Shown here: positions 27,095-35,430 of the stretch, one piece after another | How the letters are laid out: each line of letters opens with the position of its first letter | Position numbering within the stretch: position 1 is the stretch's first letter | Source: Alloprevotella rava | Lineage (GTDB): Bacteria; Bacteroidota; Bacteroidia; Bacteroidales; Bacteroidaceae | Direction of reading: 5' to 3' | Assembly (NCBI RefSeq): GCF_014195585.1 | Contig: NZ_JACICA010000006.1 | Location: 1 to 64,000 of the forward strand | DNA: 64,000 nucleotides | Notes under the pieces: model-generated | What the model saw: the letters and a program-made list of their open reading frames with translations, nothing else | Database searches by the model: none | Told to the model about the DNA's origin: nothing | Translations under genes and position numbers: made by a program

Positions 27095-28312
27095 TTAGCG
27101 AAAACGCCCGTTGGTGATTTCGCTTAGGGAGAAGCTGTTGAAAACAAGGGTGTAGTCGGCTTTGTGGGATGTTTCCTCATAGAAGATACCTATCTTCCCA
27201 TTGCCGAGGCGTTCCAATTCGGAATAGGCCGAACCTACTGACGACACTTTATAAGGGCCGGACCAGTTGGCAGCAAAAACGGCAGGAGAAGCGTAGGCCT
27301 GAACGGAGGAGAGCTCCTTGTAGTAGATGCCCACATTGCTGCGGCCAGGACCGAGAGGGACAGACTGAAGGGCGACCCACGTTGAGCGATTGTCGGAAGT
27401 GCGGCGGGCAGGAACAATCAGTAGGCCACCGTTGGTACTGTTCTTCTGCGCATCAACGCCTTGATTGGCGGCACTGGAATAGGCCACTTCACCCCATTCG
27501 CCTTCAGCGAGGCGAGCGTTGCGATAATGGAAAATATTGAAATAACGGCCGCCCCAGGTGCGCGAACTGAGTGCCACATCACCATTAGGGAGTTCTTCGC
27601 ATTTCACTTCGTCGCCTTTGGGAGCCGGCGAGGTGTGGATGCTGCCGAGCGAATGCCAGGTACGGCCAAAGTCGTCGCTATAAACAACGCGATTACCATT
27701 GGGACGAGCGCAGATGGCCGCATAGAGGCGGTAGTACTTCCCTATCTTCACCGTGCGGCTCTGGCAGATGCGGCCGGAGGTGATGAAAAGACTTTGGACA
27801 GGACCGAGCTGACTCTCGTCGAAGAGAGAATAAATATCCTCCGTGATGTCGTCGGGAGCAGACCAAGTGCGTCCGCCATCGTGGCTATACAACCGAGCCA
27901 CACGATTGGGATTCTGACGCGTGGTAGAGGCCGCACCGTAAACAGTATTACCGCAAACGCAGAGCAGCAGGATGTCGCGACCATTGGGTGCGGAGACGAT
28001 GGCAGCATCGCCATAGCCACAATCGGCGGCATGCTTCACGCCCGTACCTCGAATAATGGAGTACTCCGAGGACCATGTACGGCCGTTATCCTGTGATAAA
28101 CGCCCGTGAAGATCAACGCGACCAAAACCGATGTCGGCGCCGCAGAGGCGATAATCGGTCACGGAGAGCAGGCGTTTCCCCTTGAGATGGGCAATGGCGG
28201 GAATACGATAGGGATGGGCCGAATCGGCTGTGGTGACGAACAACTCCTGTCGCTGTGCGGACAGGTCTAAGCCCATGATGAGGGCAACAAGGAGAAGGAG
28301 GTACTTCTTCAT
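27095..28312 (-). CDS. nanH: exo-alpha-sialidase (GH33), short form
   Basis: The 405-residue protein has a signal peptide (MKKYLLLLVALIMGLDLSAQ) and consists almost only of the six-bladed sialidase propeller. It has YRIPAIAHLKGKRLL (FRIP-type arginine), Asp-boxes SQDNGRTWS, SHDGGRTWS and SDDFGRTWH, a GDAAIV segment, and the late arginine/tyrosine/glutamate region. Unlike the two large sialidases of this window it has no accessory modules and no C-terminal sorting tail, so it is probably periplasmic or reaches the surface differently. It lies 25 bp after pgpH on the same strand and may be co-transcribed with it. Confidence 0.93.
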   Translation of the reverse strand: MKKYLLLLVALIMGLDLSAQRQELFVTTADSAHPYRIPAIAHLKGKRLLSVTDYRLCGADIGFGRVDLHGRLSQDNGRTWSSEYSIIRGTGVKHAADCGYGDAAIVSAPNGRDILLLCVCGNTVYGAASTTRQNPNRVARLYSHDGGRTWSAPDDITEDIYSLFDESQLGPVQSLFITSGRICQSRTVKIGKYYRLYAAICARPNGNRVVYSDDFGRTWHSLGSIHTSPAPKGDEVKCEELPNGDVALSSRTWGGRYFNIFHYRNARLAEGEWGEVAYSSAANQGVDAQKNSTNGGLLIVPARRTSDNRSTWVALQSVPLGPGRSNVGIYYKELSSVQAYASPAVFAANWSGPYKVSSVGSAYSELERLGNGKIGIFYEETSHKADYTLVFNSFSLSEITNGRFR

Positions 28313-28337
28313 TCGGAAGAGGTTTTTGAGGTATGTA

Positions 28338-30452
28338 TTACGATTTTTTACTGTGATGGTAGTGGCGGTTTCCTCCCAACAGATGGGGCCAATGGATTCC
28401 CAGACCGTTCTGCTTATCCTTGTTGAGTTCGGGATAAGCGATGCGCGTGTGATAAACGGTTTTCAAACTATCGATCAGTACGCGCTTGGCATCCTGAACA
28501 TCGCGGAACGTGATGGGACATTCTTGGAAATAGCCCGCCTGCACCTGTCCGTCAATAATTTTATTGACGAGCGCGCTGATTGCCTCTTCCGTGTATTCTT
28601 TGAGGGAGCGAGAGGAGGCTTCCACCGCATCACACATCATCAAGATGGCTTGTTCGCGCGTGAAGGGATTAGGGCCGGGATAGGTGAAGAGCTCGTCGCG
28701 CGGCGTTTCTCCAGGATGGTTGTTCTGCCACTGTATGTAGAAATAGCCCGTCTTACTGCGTCCGTGATGCGTCGAAATGAAATCACGGATAGACTGGGGC
28801 AAGTTATTTTTTTCTGCCAGTTGCAGTCCCTGCGTCACATGGCTGATGATGATTTGTGCCGACTGCTCTTCCTTCGCCATATCGTCGCGGTCGGTCAGCG
28901 AGTCGTGAGGATTCACACCACTTTGATTTTCGGTGAAGAAAGCCGGATTGAGCATTTTCCCAATATCGTGAAAGAGAGCGCCCGTACGCACGAGCTGTGC
29001 ACTTGCGCCAATTTTGTTGGCCACCTCCGCTGCGAGGTTTCCCACCTGCATGGAATGGTTGAACGTGCCTTGTGCCTCCTTCGACATTCTTCGGAGTAGC
29101 GGATGATTGATATTGGACAATTCGATGAGGGTCACGCTCGATGTGTAGCCAAAGATGCGCTCAATGAGATACATAACAGGATAAGCAAAAAGGAGGGCCA
29201 CACCTGATGCAACGAGATATACATAGCGCGAATGATCCAAATCGGAGATGCTCGTATTGGCAGCCATATCGTAAGCAAACTGAGCAAGGAAACCAACAAT
29301 GACCACAAACAAAGCGATGCGCAGAATCTGGGCGCGCTCGGTCATCTCGCGCAACGCATAGACCGTGACGAAGCCAACGATACTTTCGATAACGAAAAAC
29401 TCGAAAGAACCCGTCAGACCGATCGATGTCAGGAGCAAGGAGGTGAGCATGGCCATCGTGGCCGTGCGCGAATCAAAGAAAATGCGAACGAAAAGCGGCA
29501 CCATGGCATAGGGCACAAGATAGACGCTGAACCAGTGCTGCCGCACCATGATATAGGACAGAAATGGGAAAATACAGATAAGCCCATAGAAGAGGGCCAG
29601 TGTACGCACGTTCTCGATATACTTTGGTTGGAACGTGAGCAGGAAGAGGGGGAAGATACTCAGAATAATGAAGATAAGGAGTGCCTGCCCCGGCATCTGC
29701 CGCCAGAGGTTCGTATTGGTCTCGTTGCGGCGTGCGCTCTCCTGCACATAGGAGTCGAGCACGAGTTTCAACTGCGGCGTAACGATTTCGCCCATATCTA
29801 TCACGCGCTGTCCCGTCACCACCATTCCGCTGGAAGTGATCACGGAGTTGAGTGCCTCCTCCCGAGCGGTTTGTGTCTTTGCCTTGTCAAACGTGAGGTT
29901 AGGCGTGAGATAGTTGTTGATATTGCAAAGTGCCAACACATCATGGAGATAGCCCGCCGAGTCGGCCCCCATGATGGTTTCATAGGCAGTGCGCGTAGTG
30001 TAGATAGCACTGGTGGATTGCGTCACAGCATCTTGTCCCTCCACGATATGCACATTCTGATAGCGATGACTCACCAATTCGGACATCTGCGAGGGCGACA
30101 TAATACCCGTGTTATAGACGAGTGCCAACTGCTTTATCACATAGTTGATATACCTCTCCGGAACTTGGATGCGACGGGCTTTACAGTCGGCAACAAAGGC
30201 TTTAATCTGCTGACTACTTGTCGTCATGGACTTGGTGAAGAAGGGCTGAAAATTTCGCAGTACGCTGTCCTTCTCCATCTGAATACTTTTCTCCGATTTG
30301 ATAATAGGAAATTCAAAATCAGCAATCAGCGGAGCATATTTCCAAGGTGTTCCCTCCTTGTACTCAAAGACAAATTTGCCTTCGCGGGGAACAGCCAGAG
30401 TGAGCAGCAGAACGCTGATGAGCGTAAAAAGGATGAGATAGATTTTTTTCAC
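28338..30452 (-). CDS. pgpH: 7TM-HD phosphodiesterase, PgpH type
   Basis: The 704-residue membrane protein has an N-terminal signal-anchor, an extracytoplasmic 7TMR-HDED-like domain (about 30-260), about seven hydrophobic spans (roughly 270-470), and a C-terminal cytoplasmic HD domain. The metal site is visible as HSMQVGNLAAEVA, TGALFHDIGKM and THHGRSKTGYF. This layout is that of PgpH of Listeria, which degrades cyclic di-AMP. Substrate assignment here is by architecture. It has a strong promoter and is followed closely by a sialidase gene. Confidence 0.92.
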   Translation of the reverse strand: MKKIYLILFTLISVLLLTLAVPREGKFVFEYKEGTPWKYAPLIADFEFPIIKSEKSIQMEKDSVLRNFQPFFTKSMTTSSQQIKAFVADCKARRIQVPERYINYVIKQLALVYNTGIMSPSQMSELVSHRYQNVHIVEGQDAVTQSTSAIYTTRTAYETIMGADSAGYLHDVLALCNINNYLTPNLTFDKAKTQTAREEALNSVITSSGMVVTGQRVIDMGEIVTPQLKLVLDSYVQESARRNETNTNLWRQMPGQALLIFIILSIFPLFLLTFQPKYIENVRTLALFYGLICIFPFLSYIMVRQHWFSVYLVPYAMVPLFVRIFFDSRTATMAMLTSLLLTSIGLTGSFEFFVIESIVGFVTVYALREMTERAQILRIALFVVIVGFLAQFAYDMAANTSISDLDHSRYVYLVASGVALLFAYPVMYLIERIFGYTSSVTLIELSNINHPLLRRMSKEAQGTFNHSMQVGNLAAEVANKIGASAQLVRTGALFHDIGKMLNPAFFTENQSGVNPHDSLTDRDDMAKEEQSAQIIISHVTQGLQLAEKNNLPQSIRDFISTHHGRSKTGYFYIQWQNNHPGETPRDELFTYPGPNPFTREQAILMMCDAVEASSRSLKEYTEEAISALVNKIIDGQVQAGYFQECPITFRDVQDAKRVLIDSLKTVYHTRIAYPELNKDKQNGLGIHWPHLLGGNRHYHHSKKS

Positions 30453-30475
30453 AATCCTAAAAAAATTTGTTTAGG

Positions 30476-30507
30476 CAAAGATACGAATTTCCAATACAAG
30501 TAACAAA
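30476..30507 (-). promoter_or_regulatory. Bacteroidetes-type promoter of pgpH
   Basis: On the minus strand TTTG (30504-30507), 20 bp, and TATCTTTG (30476-30483) precede the pgpH start by about 23 bp. Confidence 0.8.
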
Positions 30508-30786
30508 AAAGCCCTGCGCGCCGCCCAATCTGTCAAAAAAGATGATAGAAAAGCCTACAAAATCCTCACCTCCCCTGTTTCCAACGCACGAAGAACCCCA
30601 TGAAAACAGCAACTATATATCCTGATGCGTCATTTTGTGAAGCTTCGATAACACATTTCTGAAGCTTCCCTTCGTTTCAATTCGTCCGGTATCATCGGTT
30701 TATTAGGAAGCAATGAAGTCTCTGAAGCTTCTTTGCATTTTTTCTAATGGAGAAGCACATAATGAACAAGCCCCATCGTCCATTCC
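30508..30786. other. intergenic spacer without recognisable gene
   Basis: This stretch lies between the pgpH promoter and a word array. It holds three copies of TGAAGCTTC (about 30640, 30671 and 30724) and nothing that supports a gene or RNA. Confidence 0.5.
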
Positions 30787-31003
30787 CTTATTGTGTTTGG
30801 AGATGCAATAAGACTATCAGCTCGCCTCCTTATTCTGTCTGCCCACCCCCTTATTGTGTTTGAAGATACAATAAGCCTATCCGCTCACATCCTTATTGCG
30901 TCAGCTCACGCGCTTATTGTGTTCGGAAAAGCAATAAGCCTATCAGCCCGCACCCTTATAGCGTTCGGAAATCCAATAAGGCTATCCGTTAACGCTCTTA
31001 TTG
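30787..31003. repeat. 21-bp CAATAAG-word array, copy 6 (longest)
   Basis: Eleven words start at 30787, 30806, 30829, 30850, 30869, 30892, 30913, 30932, 30955, 30974 and 30997. The mean step is exactly 21.0 bp. Steps are 21 for equal orientation, 19 for reverse-to-forward and 23 for forward-to-reverse, as if each 21-bp unit had been placed in either direction without leaving the lattice. It adjoins the right arm of an inverted palindromic element. Confidence 0.92.
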
Positions 31004-31040
31004 CGTCCACTCGCGCTGCGATGTAGCGTGTTCACCCACT

Positions 31041-31412
31041 GTCCCCGGCGGGGACACACCAATGCTTAACCGCGGGTGATGCCCAAAGGGCGAACCCGTG
31101 GGAAAGGGATGCACAAACCTCCGACGCAGGAAGCGTCGCACAGCACCTACTCTCCTCCTCCCAGGATTTTATTTTTTCGTCGTCACGTCGTCACGTTGTC
31201 ACACTTTGAGCATAACCGATTGAGGATGTACACTTTATGAGCGTGACGACGCGTGACAACGGTGTGACAACAAAGAGAATTTGTTGTCACGCGCATAAGT
31301 CCCTATCTATCAGTATCTTCCCTTCCTCCGTGACAACGTGACAACAAAAAATGAGTTTTTTCTATAGGAGGAGAGAGGGAGAATACTACCTCAACGCTTT
31401 CAGTGCGACACT
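31041..31412 (-). repeat. palindromic hairpin element, copy 2 (inverted, one arm truncated)
   Basis: In reverse orientation this copy shows the GTCCCCGGCGGGGAC cap, the CGACGCAGGAAGCGTCG hairpin, the TTGTCACG/CGTGACAA core and part of the far arm. It stops after GTGCGACAC and lacks the outermost CCTCCGGCGGAGG hairpin. It lies directly upstream of the BspA-like gene promoter at 31450. Confidence 0.8.
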
Positions 31413-31449
31413 CATCCGTCCACTTCCCCCAACGAAAAATATATATTTT

Positions 31450-31481
31450 TTTGTATTATTAAAAAAGTTTCCATACCTTTG
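31450..31481 (+). promoter_or_regulatory. Bacteroidetes-type promoter of the BspA-like gene
   Basis: TTTG (31450-31453), exactly 20 bp, and TACCTTTG (31474-31481) form a full promoter. It implies a leader of about 170 nt, part of which is conserved upstream of the paralog at 51802. Confidence 0.8.
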
Positions 31482-31658
31482 CGAAAATACAACTTTTATA
31501 AAAGAAAACTTGTCGCTTTGCTTTCTAAAGAGTCGAAAGGCGGACAAGGTGTTAATCTAATGATTCGAAATTACTATTAATCTCAACTGCCCAACTTCCC
31601 GATACGGCACTCCCAGAAAGTATAAAGACGATAAGGAGACAAAGGGGAAACTAATTTT

Positions 31659-33011
31659 ATGAGAAAGCAATTACTCAAGAATCTCTGTGCTGCGTTCCTC
31701 GCAGGATTCATGGCCTTGTTGCTCCTTCCGCAGTCTGCTCAAGCACAGGAGAAGGAAGCGTATGTGGTGAAAAGTAGCGATAAGAAAACGCTGACGTTCT
31801 ACTACGACGATCAGAAATCATCCCGCACTGGCACTGTGTGGGGAATTGAGGAGACGAAGAAGGAATATGGAAGTACATACCCTGCTTGGTCGGGAACATA
31901 TAGTGCACCTGAATCCGAAGTTACTACCGCTGTCTTTGATGCTTCGTTCAAGAACTATCGCCCCCAAAGCACAGAGAACTGGTTTTTTAATTTTAAAAAC
32001 CTGGAGAAAATAGAAGGATTGACAAATCTCAATACATCTGAAGTCACTACGATGAATTCAATGTTTAGGAACTGCCAGAATTTAACTTCCCTCAATCTCT
32101 CCAACTTCAAAACGGAGAACGTGAAAGACATGAGCTTTATGTTTTTGGGCTGCTCAAGGTTAACTTCCCTCAATCTCTCCAACTTCAAGACGGAGAAGGT
32201 GCAAAACATGAATGACATGTTTTATGGCTGCCAGAGTTTAACTTCCCTCGACCTCTCCAACTTCAAGGCGGAGAACGTGAAAGACATGAGTAGAATGTTT
32301 ATGGGCTGCCAGAATTTAACTTCCCTCAATCTCTCCAACTTCAAAACGGAGAACGTGAAAGACATGAGTGGAATGTTTAGGGACTGCCAGAGTTTAACCT
32401 CCCTCGATCTCTCCAACTTCAAGACGGAGAACGTGCAAGACATGAATTCAATGTTTAGGAACTGCCAGAGTTTAACCTCCCTCGATCTCTCCAACTTCAA
32501 AACGGAGAACGTGAAATACATGATTGAAATGTTTAGGAACTGCCAGAGTTTAACCTCCCTCGATCTCTCCAACTTCAAAACGGAGAACGTGAAAAACATG
32601 GGTTCAATGTTTAGGGACTGCTCAAGTTTAACTTCCCTCGATCTCTCCAACTTCAAGACGGAGAACATGCTAGACATGAGTGCAATGTTTAGGGACTGCA
32701 ATTCTCTACAAACCATCTATTGCAATAATACTTGGACTTGTTTATATTCTTGGGGAATGTTCGAAAATTGTACAAATCTCCAAGGAGCTGTGTCCTACGA
32801 TGGAAGTAAGATTGAAGTCTCCATGGCGAATCCTGAAACAGGATATTTCACTAAGAAAGAAATTACGGGAGTTACTACGACTACCACTGAAGGCGATGCA
32901 AACATCCAGGCGATTTACTCTACTGACGGAAAAAGACTCAACGAGCTACAGCGCGGGCTGAACATCATCCGCATGAACAATGGAACTATGCAGAAGATTC
33001 TGCGCAAGTAG
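31659..33011 (+). CDS. BspA-like leucine-rich repeat surface protein
   Basis: The 450-residue protein has a signal peptide (MRKQLLKNLCAAFLAGFMALLLLPQSAQA) and a unique N-terminal domain of about 100 residues. Eight nearly identical 26-residue repeats of the DUF285/BspA type then start at residue 132 (pattern MxxMFxxCxxLTSLxLSNFK), followed by a partial ninth and a C-terminal tail (IYSTDGKRLNELQRGLNIIRM) of the sorting type. Such proteins are surface adhesins that bind host matrix or other bacteria. A shorter, damaged paralog lies at 50990-51802. Repeats are very similar at the DNA level, which allows recombination to change their number. Confidence 0.9.
   Translation: MRKQLLKNLCAAFLAGFMALLLLPQSAQAQEKEAYVVKSSDKKTLTFYYDDQKSSRTGTVWGIEETKKEYGSTYPAWSGTYSAPESEVTTAVFDASFKNYRPQSTENWFFNFKNLEKIEGLTNLNTSEVTTMNSMFRNCQNLTSLNLSNFKTENVKDMSFMFLGCSRLTSLNLSNFKTEKVQNMNDMFYGCQSLTSLDLSNFKAENVKDMSRMFMGCQNLTSLNLSNFKTENVKDMSGMFRDCQSLTSLDLSNFKTENVQDMNSMFRNCQSLTSLDLSNFKTENVKYMIEMFRNCQSLTSLDLSNFKTENVKNMGSMFRDCSSLTSLDLSNFKTENMLDMSAMFRDCNSLQTIYCNNTWTCLYSWGMFENCTNLQGAVSYDGSKIEVSMANPETGYFTKKEITGVTTTTTEGDANIQAIYSTDGKRLNELQRGLNIIRMNNGTMQKILRK
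32052..32675 (+). repeat. eight tandem 78-bp repeats inside the BspA-like gene
   Basis: Each 78-bp unit encodes one 26-residue leucine-rich repeat. Long stretches such as CTCTCCAACTTCAA and GGAGAACGTG are identical between units, which suggests recent duplication or gene conversion. Confidence 0.85.
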
Positions 33012-33065
33012 CGGTTACTCAATTCCGCAACTCTCCGCTTATAGCAGCTTATACAATAACTCTCT

Positions 33066-33100
33066 ATCTGCAACACCCAATTGGGGTGTTGCAGATTTTT
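33066..33100 (+). terminator. terminator of the BspA-like gene
   Basis: A perfect 13-bp stem (ATCTGCAACACCC, 5-nt loop, GGGTGTTGCAGAT) followed by TTTTATAT lies 55 bp after the stop codon. Confidence 0.88.
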
Positions 33101-33130
33101 ATATATTCCTCCGCGACCACAGTAATACAG

Positions 33131-33160
33131 ATTAAGCATGGGGTGTCCCCGCAGGGGACA
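33131..33160 (+). repeat. fragment of the palindromic element
   Basis: TTAAGCATGGGGTGTCCCC and the hairpin GTCCCCGCAGGGGAC reproduce the outer end of the element's right arm. Nothing else of the element is recognisable in this gap. Confidence 0.6.
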
Positions 33161-33259
33161 ATTCTGAGGATATCTTCTCTGGTTGTACGCTATATTAGTT
33201 ATGCTTCGAGCGAAAGTAGATATTTTATTAGACATAAGTGCAAATTATTTCGCTATCTT

Positions 33260-34123
33260 TTACTCTATTTTTTTTGTGCTGTCAGGTAAGATTATTCTAA
33301 ACCTCTGTTCTATATTATTTGTATCAAGAACCTTTAACTGCTCTTTTGCCATCTTATGAAGAATCCTAAAACGTTGCTCCCTTGGCAATCCACATTTTAT
33401 CATTTCTGAATTAGCAGACTCCATATTAGATAGTACCACCAACTGATTAATACTTGCAGTTTCTCTAATATTCATCCCTTTAGATGCCAATTTTGGGTTT
33501 GCCAAACACCATTCCTTTGCTTTACACCCAAAGAGAATAATATTAAGCATATCGGCTTCTGTTGCGTAAATAATCCCTTGTTTGATAGTCTTAATATCCA
33601 TTTTGGGAATAATCTCGTTTTTAATAGCATCGGTATGAAGTGTATAATTGGTTTTGGATAGTATTCGTTTTGCATTCCATTCCATCGAAAGTGGGCTACT
33701 TTCCAGTTCCTTTAACCTTTGGTATTCTTTTACGATGTAAAGTTGGAATGTAGGACTAATCCACATACCGAAATTAAATGCAATATCCTTATGCGCATAA
33801 GTGCCTCCGTTTCGTCCTGCTTTAGAAATGATACCAATGGCATTAGTTGCTTCAATCCATTTTCTCGGGGTCATATTAAACCTGTTCAATCCCGCCTCTT
33901 TCATAAAGGTGTCGAATTCGACACCTTTAAAATTAGGATTGTTCAGACTTTCCCAAACGCCAAGATATTCTAAGGTGTTTTTGTTCCTCATCCAATTACG
34001 GATATGGTCTTCTCCTTCATTGGCTTTCACCATATCCGTAAGACTGATGTAATCGTTATTATCTTTTCCTATCAGTACGGATATTTCGGTGTTCTGCACC
34101 GTTATCTTCTTTGATGTATCCAT
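33260..34123 (-). CDS. KilA-N domain protein
   Basis: The 287-residue protein has an N-terminal KilA-N DNA-binding domain (about residues 1-130), recognisable from the NDYISLTDMVKANEGEDHIRNWMRNKNTLEYLGVWE segment, the TPRKWIEATNAIGIISKAGRNGGTYAHKDIAFNFGMWISP core, and YIVKEYQRLK. The C-terminal half is lysine-rich and of unknown function. KilA-N proteins come from phages and mobile elements. The gene is markedly more AT-rich than its neighbours and sits between a surface-protein gene and the end of the T9SS operon, so it is probably acquired. A GGGGAGGAG ribosome-binding site precedes the ATG. Confidence 0.88.
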   Translation of the reverse strand: MDTSKKITVQNTEISVLIGKDNNDYISLTDMVKANEGEDHIRNWMRNKNTLEYLGVWESLNNPNFKGVEFDTFMKEAGLNRFNMTPRKWIEATNAIGIISKAGRNGGTYAHKDIAFNFGMWISPTFQLYIVKEYQRLKELESSPLSMEWNAKRILSKTNYTLHTDAIKNEIIPKMDIKTIKQGIIYATEADMLNIILFGCKAKEWCLANPKLASKGMNIRETASINQLVVLSNMESANSEMIKCGLPREQRFRILHKMAKEQLKVLDTNNIEQRFRIILPDSTKKIE

Positions 34124-34127
34124 AATC

Positions 34128-34277
34128 TTACTCCTCCCCTTTTAGCTCCTTCGTAATTTTTTCAAGTTCAACCAAGCCGTTTGAGTGAAATGTTTTACTC
34201 CCGTCTTTAATGAATGCCACAAAGTCCCCACTCAATGCTACTTCGTTAGGCGAAACTAAGAGATGGCATATGAGCAT
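34128..34277 (-). pseudogene. possible remnant of a small gene upstream of the KilA-N gene
   Basis: An open frame ends 4 bp before the KilA-N start codon. From the ATG at 34277 it gives 49 residues (MLICHLLVSPNE ... ITKELKGEE), and the frame stays open further upstream to about 34350, where it meets the end of porN. The close spacing and shared AT-rich composition suggest that it belongs to the KilA-N unit. It may have lost its 5' end when the segment inserted beside porN. I do not recognise the product. Confidence 0.4.
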
Positions 34278-34351
34278 GTCAAGAATATCGGCAATATCAC
34301 AGAGCTTGTTTTTAGAGCGAAACGCAACGGCTACTCGTGGTTGCTGCGATT

Positions 34352-35410
34352 TTAGTGGCGCTCGCGGCGGACGGAGAAGGCTGCGTTGCCAGTGGATGAA
34401 CCTGCTGTGCGGCGCGTGGTGCGGCGGTTCACATTGGAGCTGCGGCGGCTGGTGCCGGAAGAGCTGCGAGAGAGAAGGCCGCGGCGGCCTGTGGTGGGCT
34501 TCGTAGTTTCGGTGGCGAGGGAGTCGGTGAGCGTGGTGTCGCGCTTCAAGCTATCGCCAGCCCATACATGGTTGTGGAAAGCCGTGAGTTCTTGTTCGAT
34601 TTTGTTTTGGGCAGCTTTCAAAGCCGTATCTGTGCGGGCTGTTTCGGCCAAGAGTCGGTCCTGGAGATTCACTACCTTATAGATGTCGCCCGCATAGTGG
34701 TTCATCGTGAAATAGTCGTCGGCGGAAATGGTGGAGGCATTGTTCAGCGAACTCTCCATGAGCATCAGCTTGCCCAGGTAAGGGGCTGCATCGCTGTATT
34801 TCACCCAGAAAAGTGGATATTCCGTTTCTTCGCCACCGAAGTCGGCATCGCCACGCACGAGGACGGGGCAGAGCGCGGTCACTTGTGTGTGGAAGGTAGC
34901 AGTGTGCTGGTTGTAGTAGACGCTCTCCTTGATGTAATAGCGTGTTACGTCGGCCAGCGAGAGATCGGCATCGTCCACGCGCATCCGTCCATCGGTCACG
35001 GTGTAGTACATGGCGTGGTCGTCCATGATTTTCTTTGCCGAGATGGCGTTGGAGCGGCTGAAGTCCTCGTTTCCCGTTGCTACGTTGTAAGCATAAGCCG
35101 TCACTTGTTGGCGCAAGATGAGCTTCATCAGATAGGTGAAGAGGTTGACGCGTCCTTCCTGCGGTGTTATAGGATAGTAGAGCGAGGCGTTTCTGTCCTG
35201 TTTGAGGTTGAGGCGGCGATAGAGGTCGCGGCGCCAACTAACGTCGGCGGGCATTTCTGCTGCCACGGGGAAATCGCGATAGGACACGCCGCGCGGAGCG
35301 TTCTGGGTGCGCTGTTGCTGCTGGGCGGCTGCTTCGGCTTGGCGCTTGGGTGGCTGAGCGGTGGCAGTGAGTCCCATCAGGACGGCGATGAACAATATGA
35401 TTCGTTTCAT
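34352..35410 (-). CDS. porN: type IX secretion system protein PorN/GldN
   Basis: The 352-residue protein has a signal peptide (MKRIILFIAVLMGLTATAQ), a basic linker rich in Gln, and the conserved GldN/PorN domain (YRRLNLKQDRNASLYYPITP ... NLFTYLMKLILRQQVTAYAY). Its C-terminal tail is rich in Ser, Arg and Thr. PorN forms, with the lipoprotein PorK, the ring of the T9SS in the periplasm at the outer membrane. It is the last gene of porP-K-L-M-N, 20 bp after porM. An AT-rich foreign segment starts directly after its stop, so its extreme C-terminus may have been altered. Confidence 0.93.
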   Translation of the reverse strand: MKRIILFIAVLMGLTATAQPPKRQAEAAAQQQQRTQNAPRGVSYRDFPVAAEMPADVSWRRDLYRRLNLKQDRNASLYYPITPQEGRVNLFTYLMKLILRQQVTAYAYNVATGNEDFSRSNAISAKKIMDDHAMYYTVTDGRMRVDDADLSLADVTRYYIKESVYYNQHTATFHTQVTALCPVLVRGDADFGGEETEYPLFWVKYSDAAPYLGKLMLMESSLNNASTISADDYFTMNHYAGDIYKVVNLQDRLLAETARTDTALKAAQNKIEQELTAFHNHVWAGDSLKRDTTLTDSLATETTKPTTGRRGLLSRSSSGTSRRSSNVNRRTTRRTAGSSTGNAAFSVRRERH

Positions 35411-35430
35411 ATACTTATGTTTTCGTAGAG

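Noticed and set aside
30793-31026. 77-codon frame with seven-residue periodicity over a word array (similar frames at 8809-9024 and 46369-46554)
   Set aside because: The 21-bp lattice is a multiple of three, so arrays give open frames with heptad-like repeats on either strand. The frames differ in strand and phase between copies, and none has a start context.
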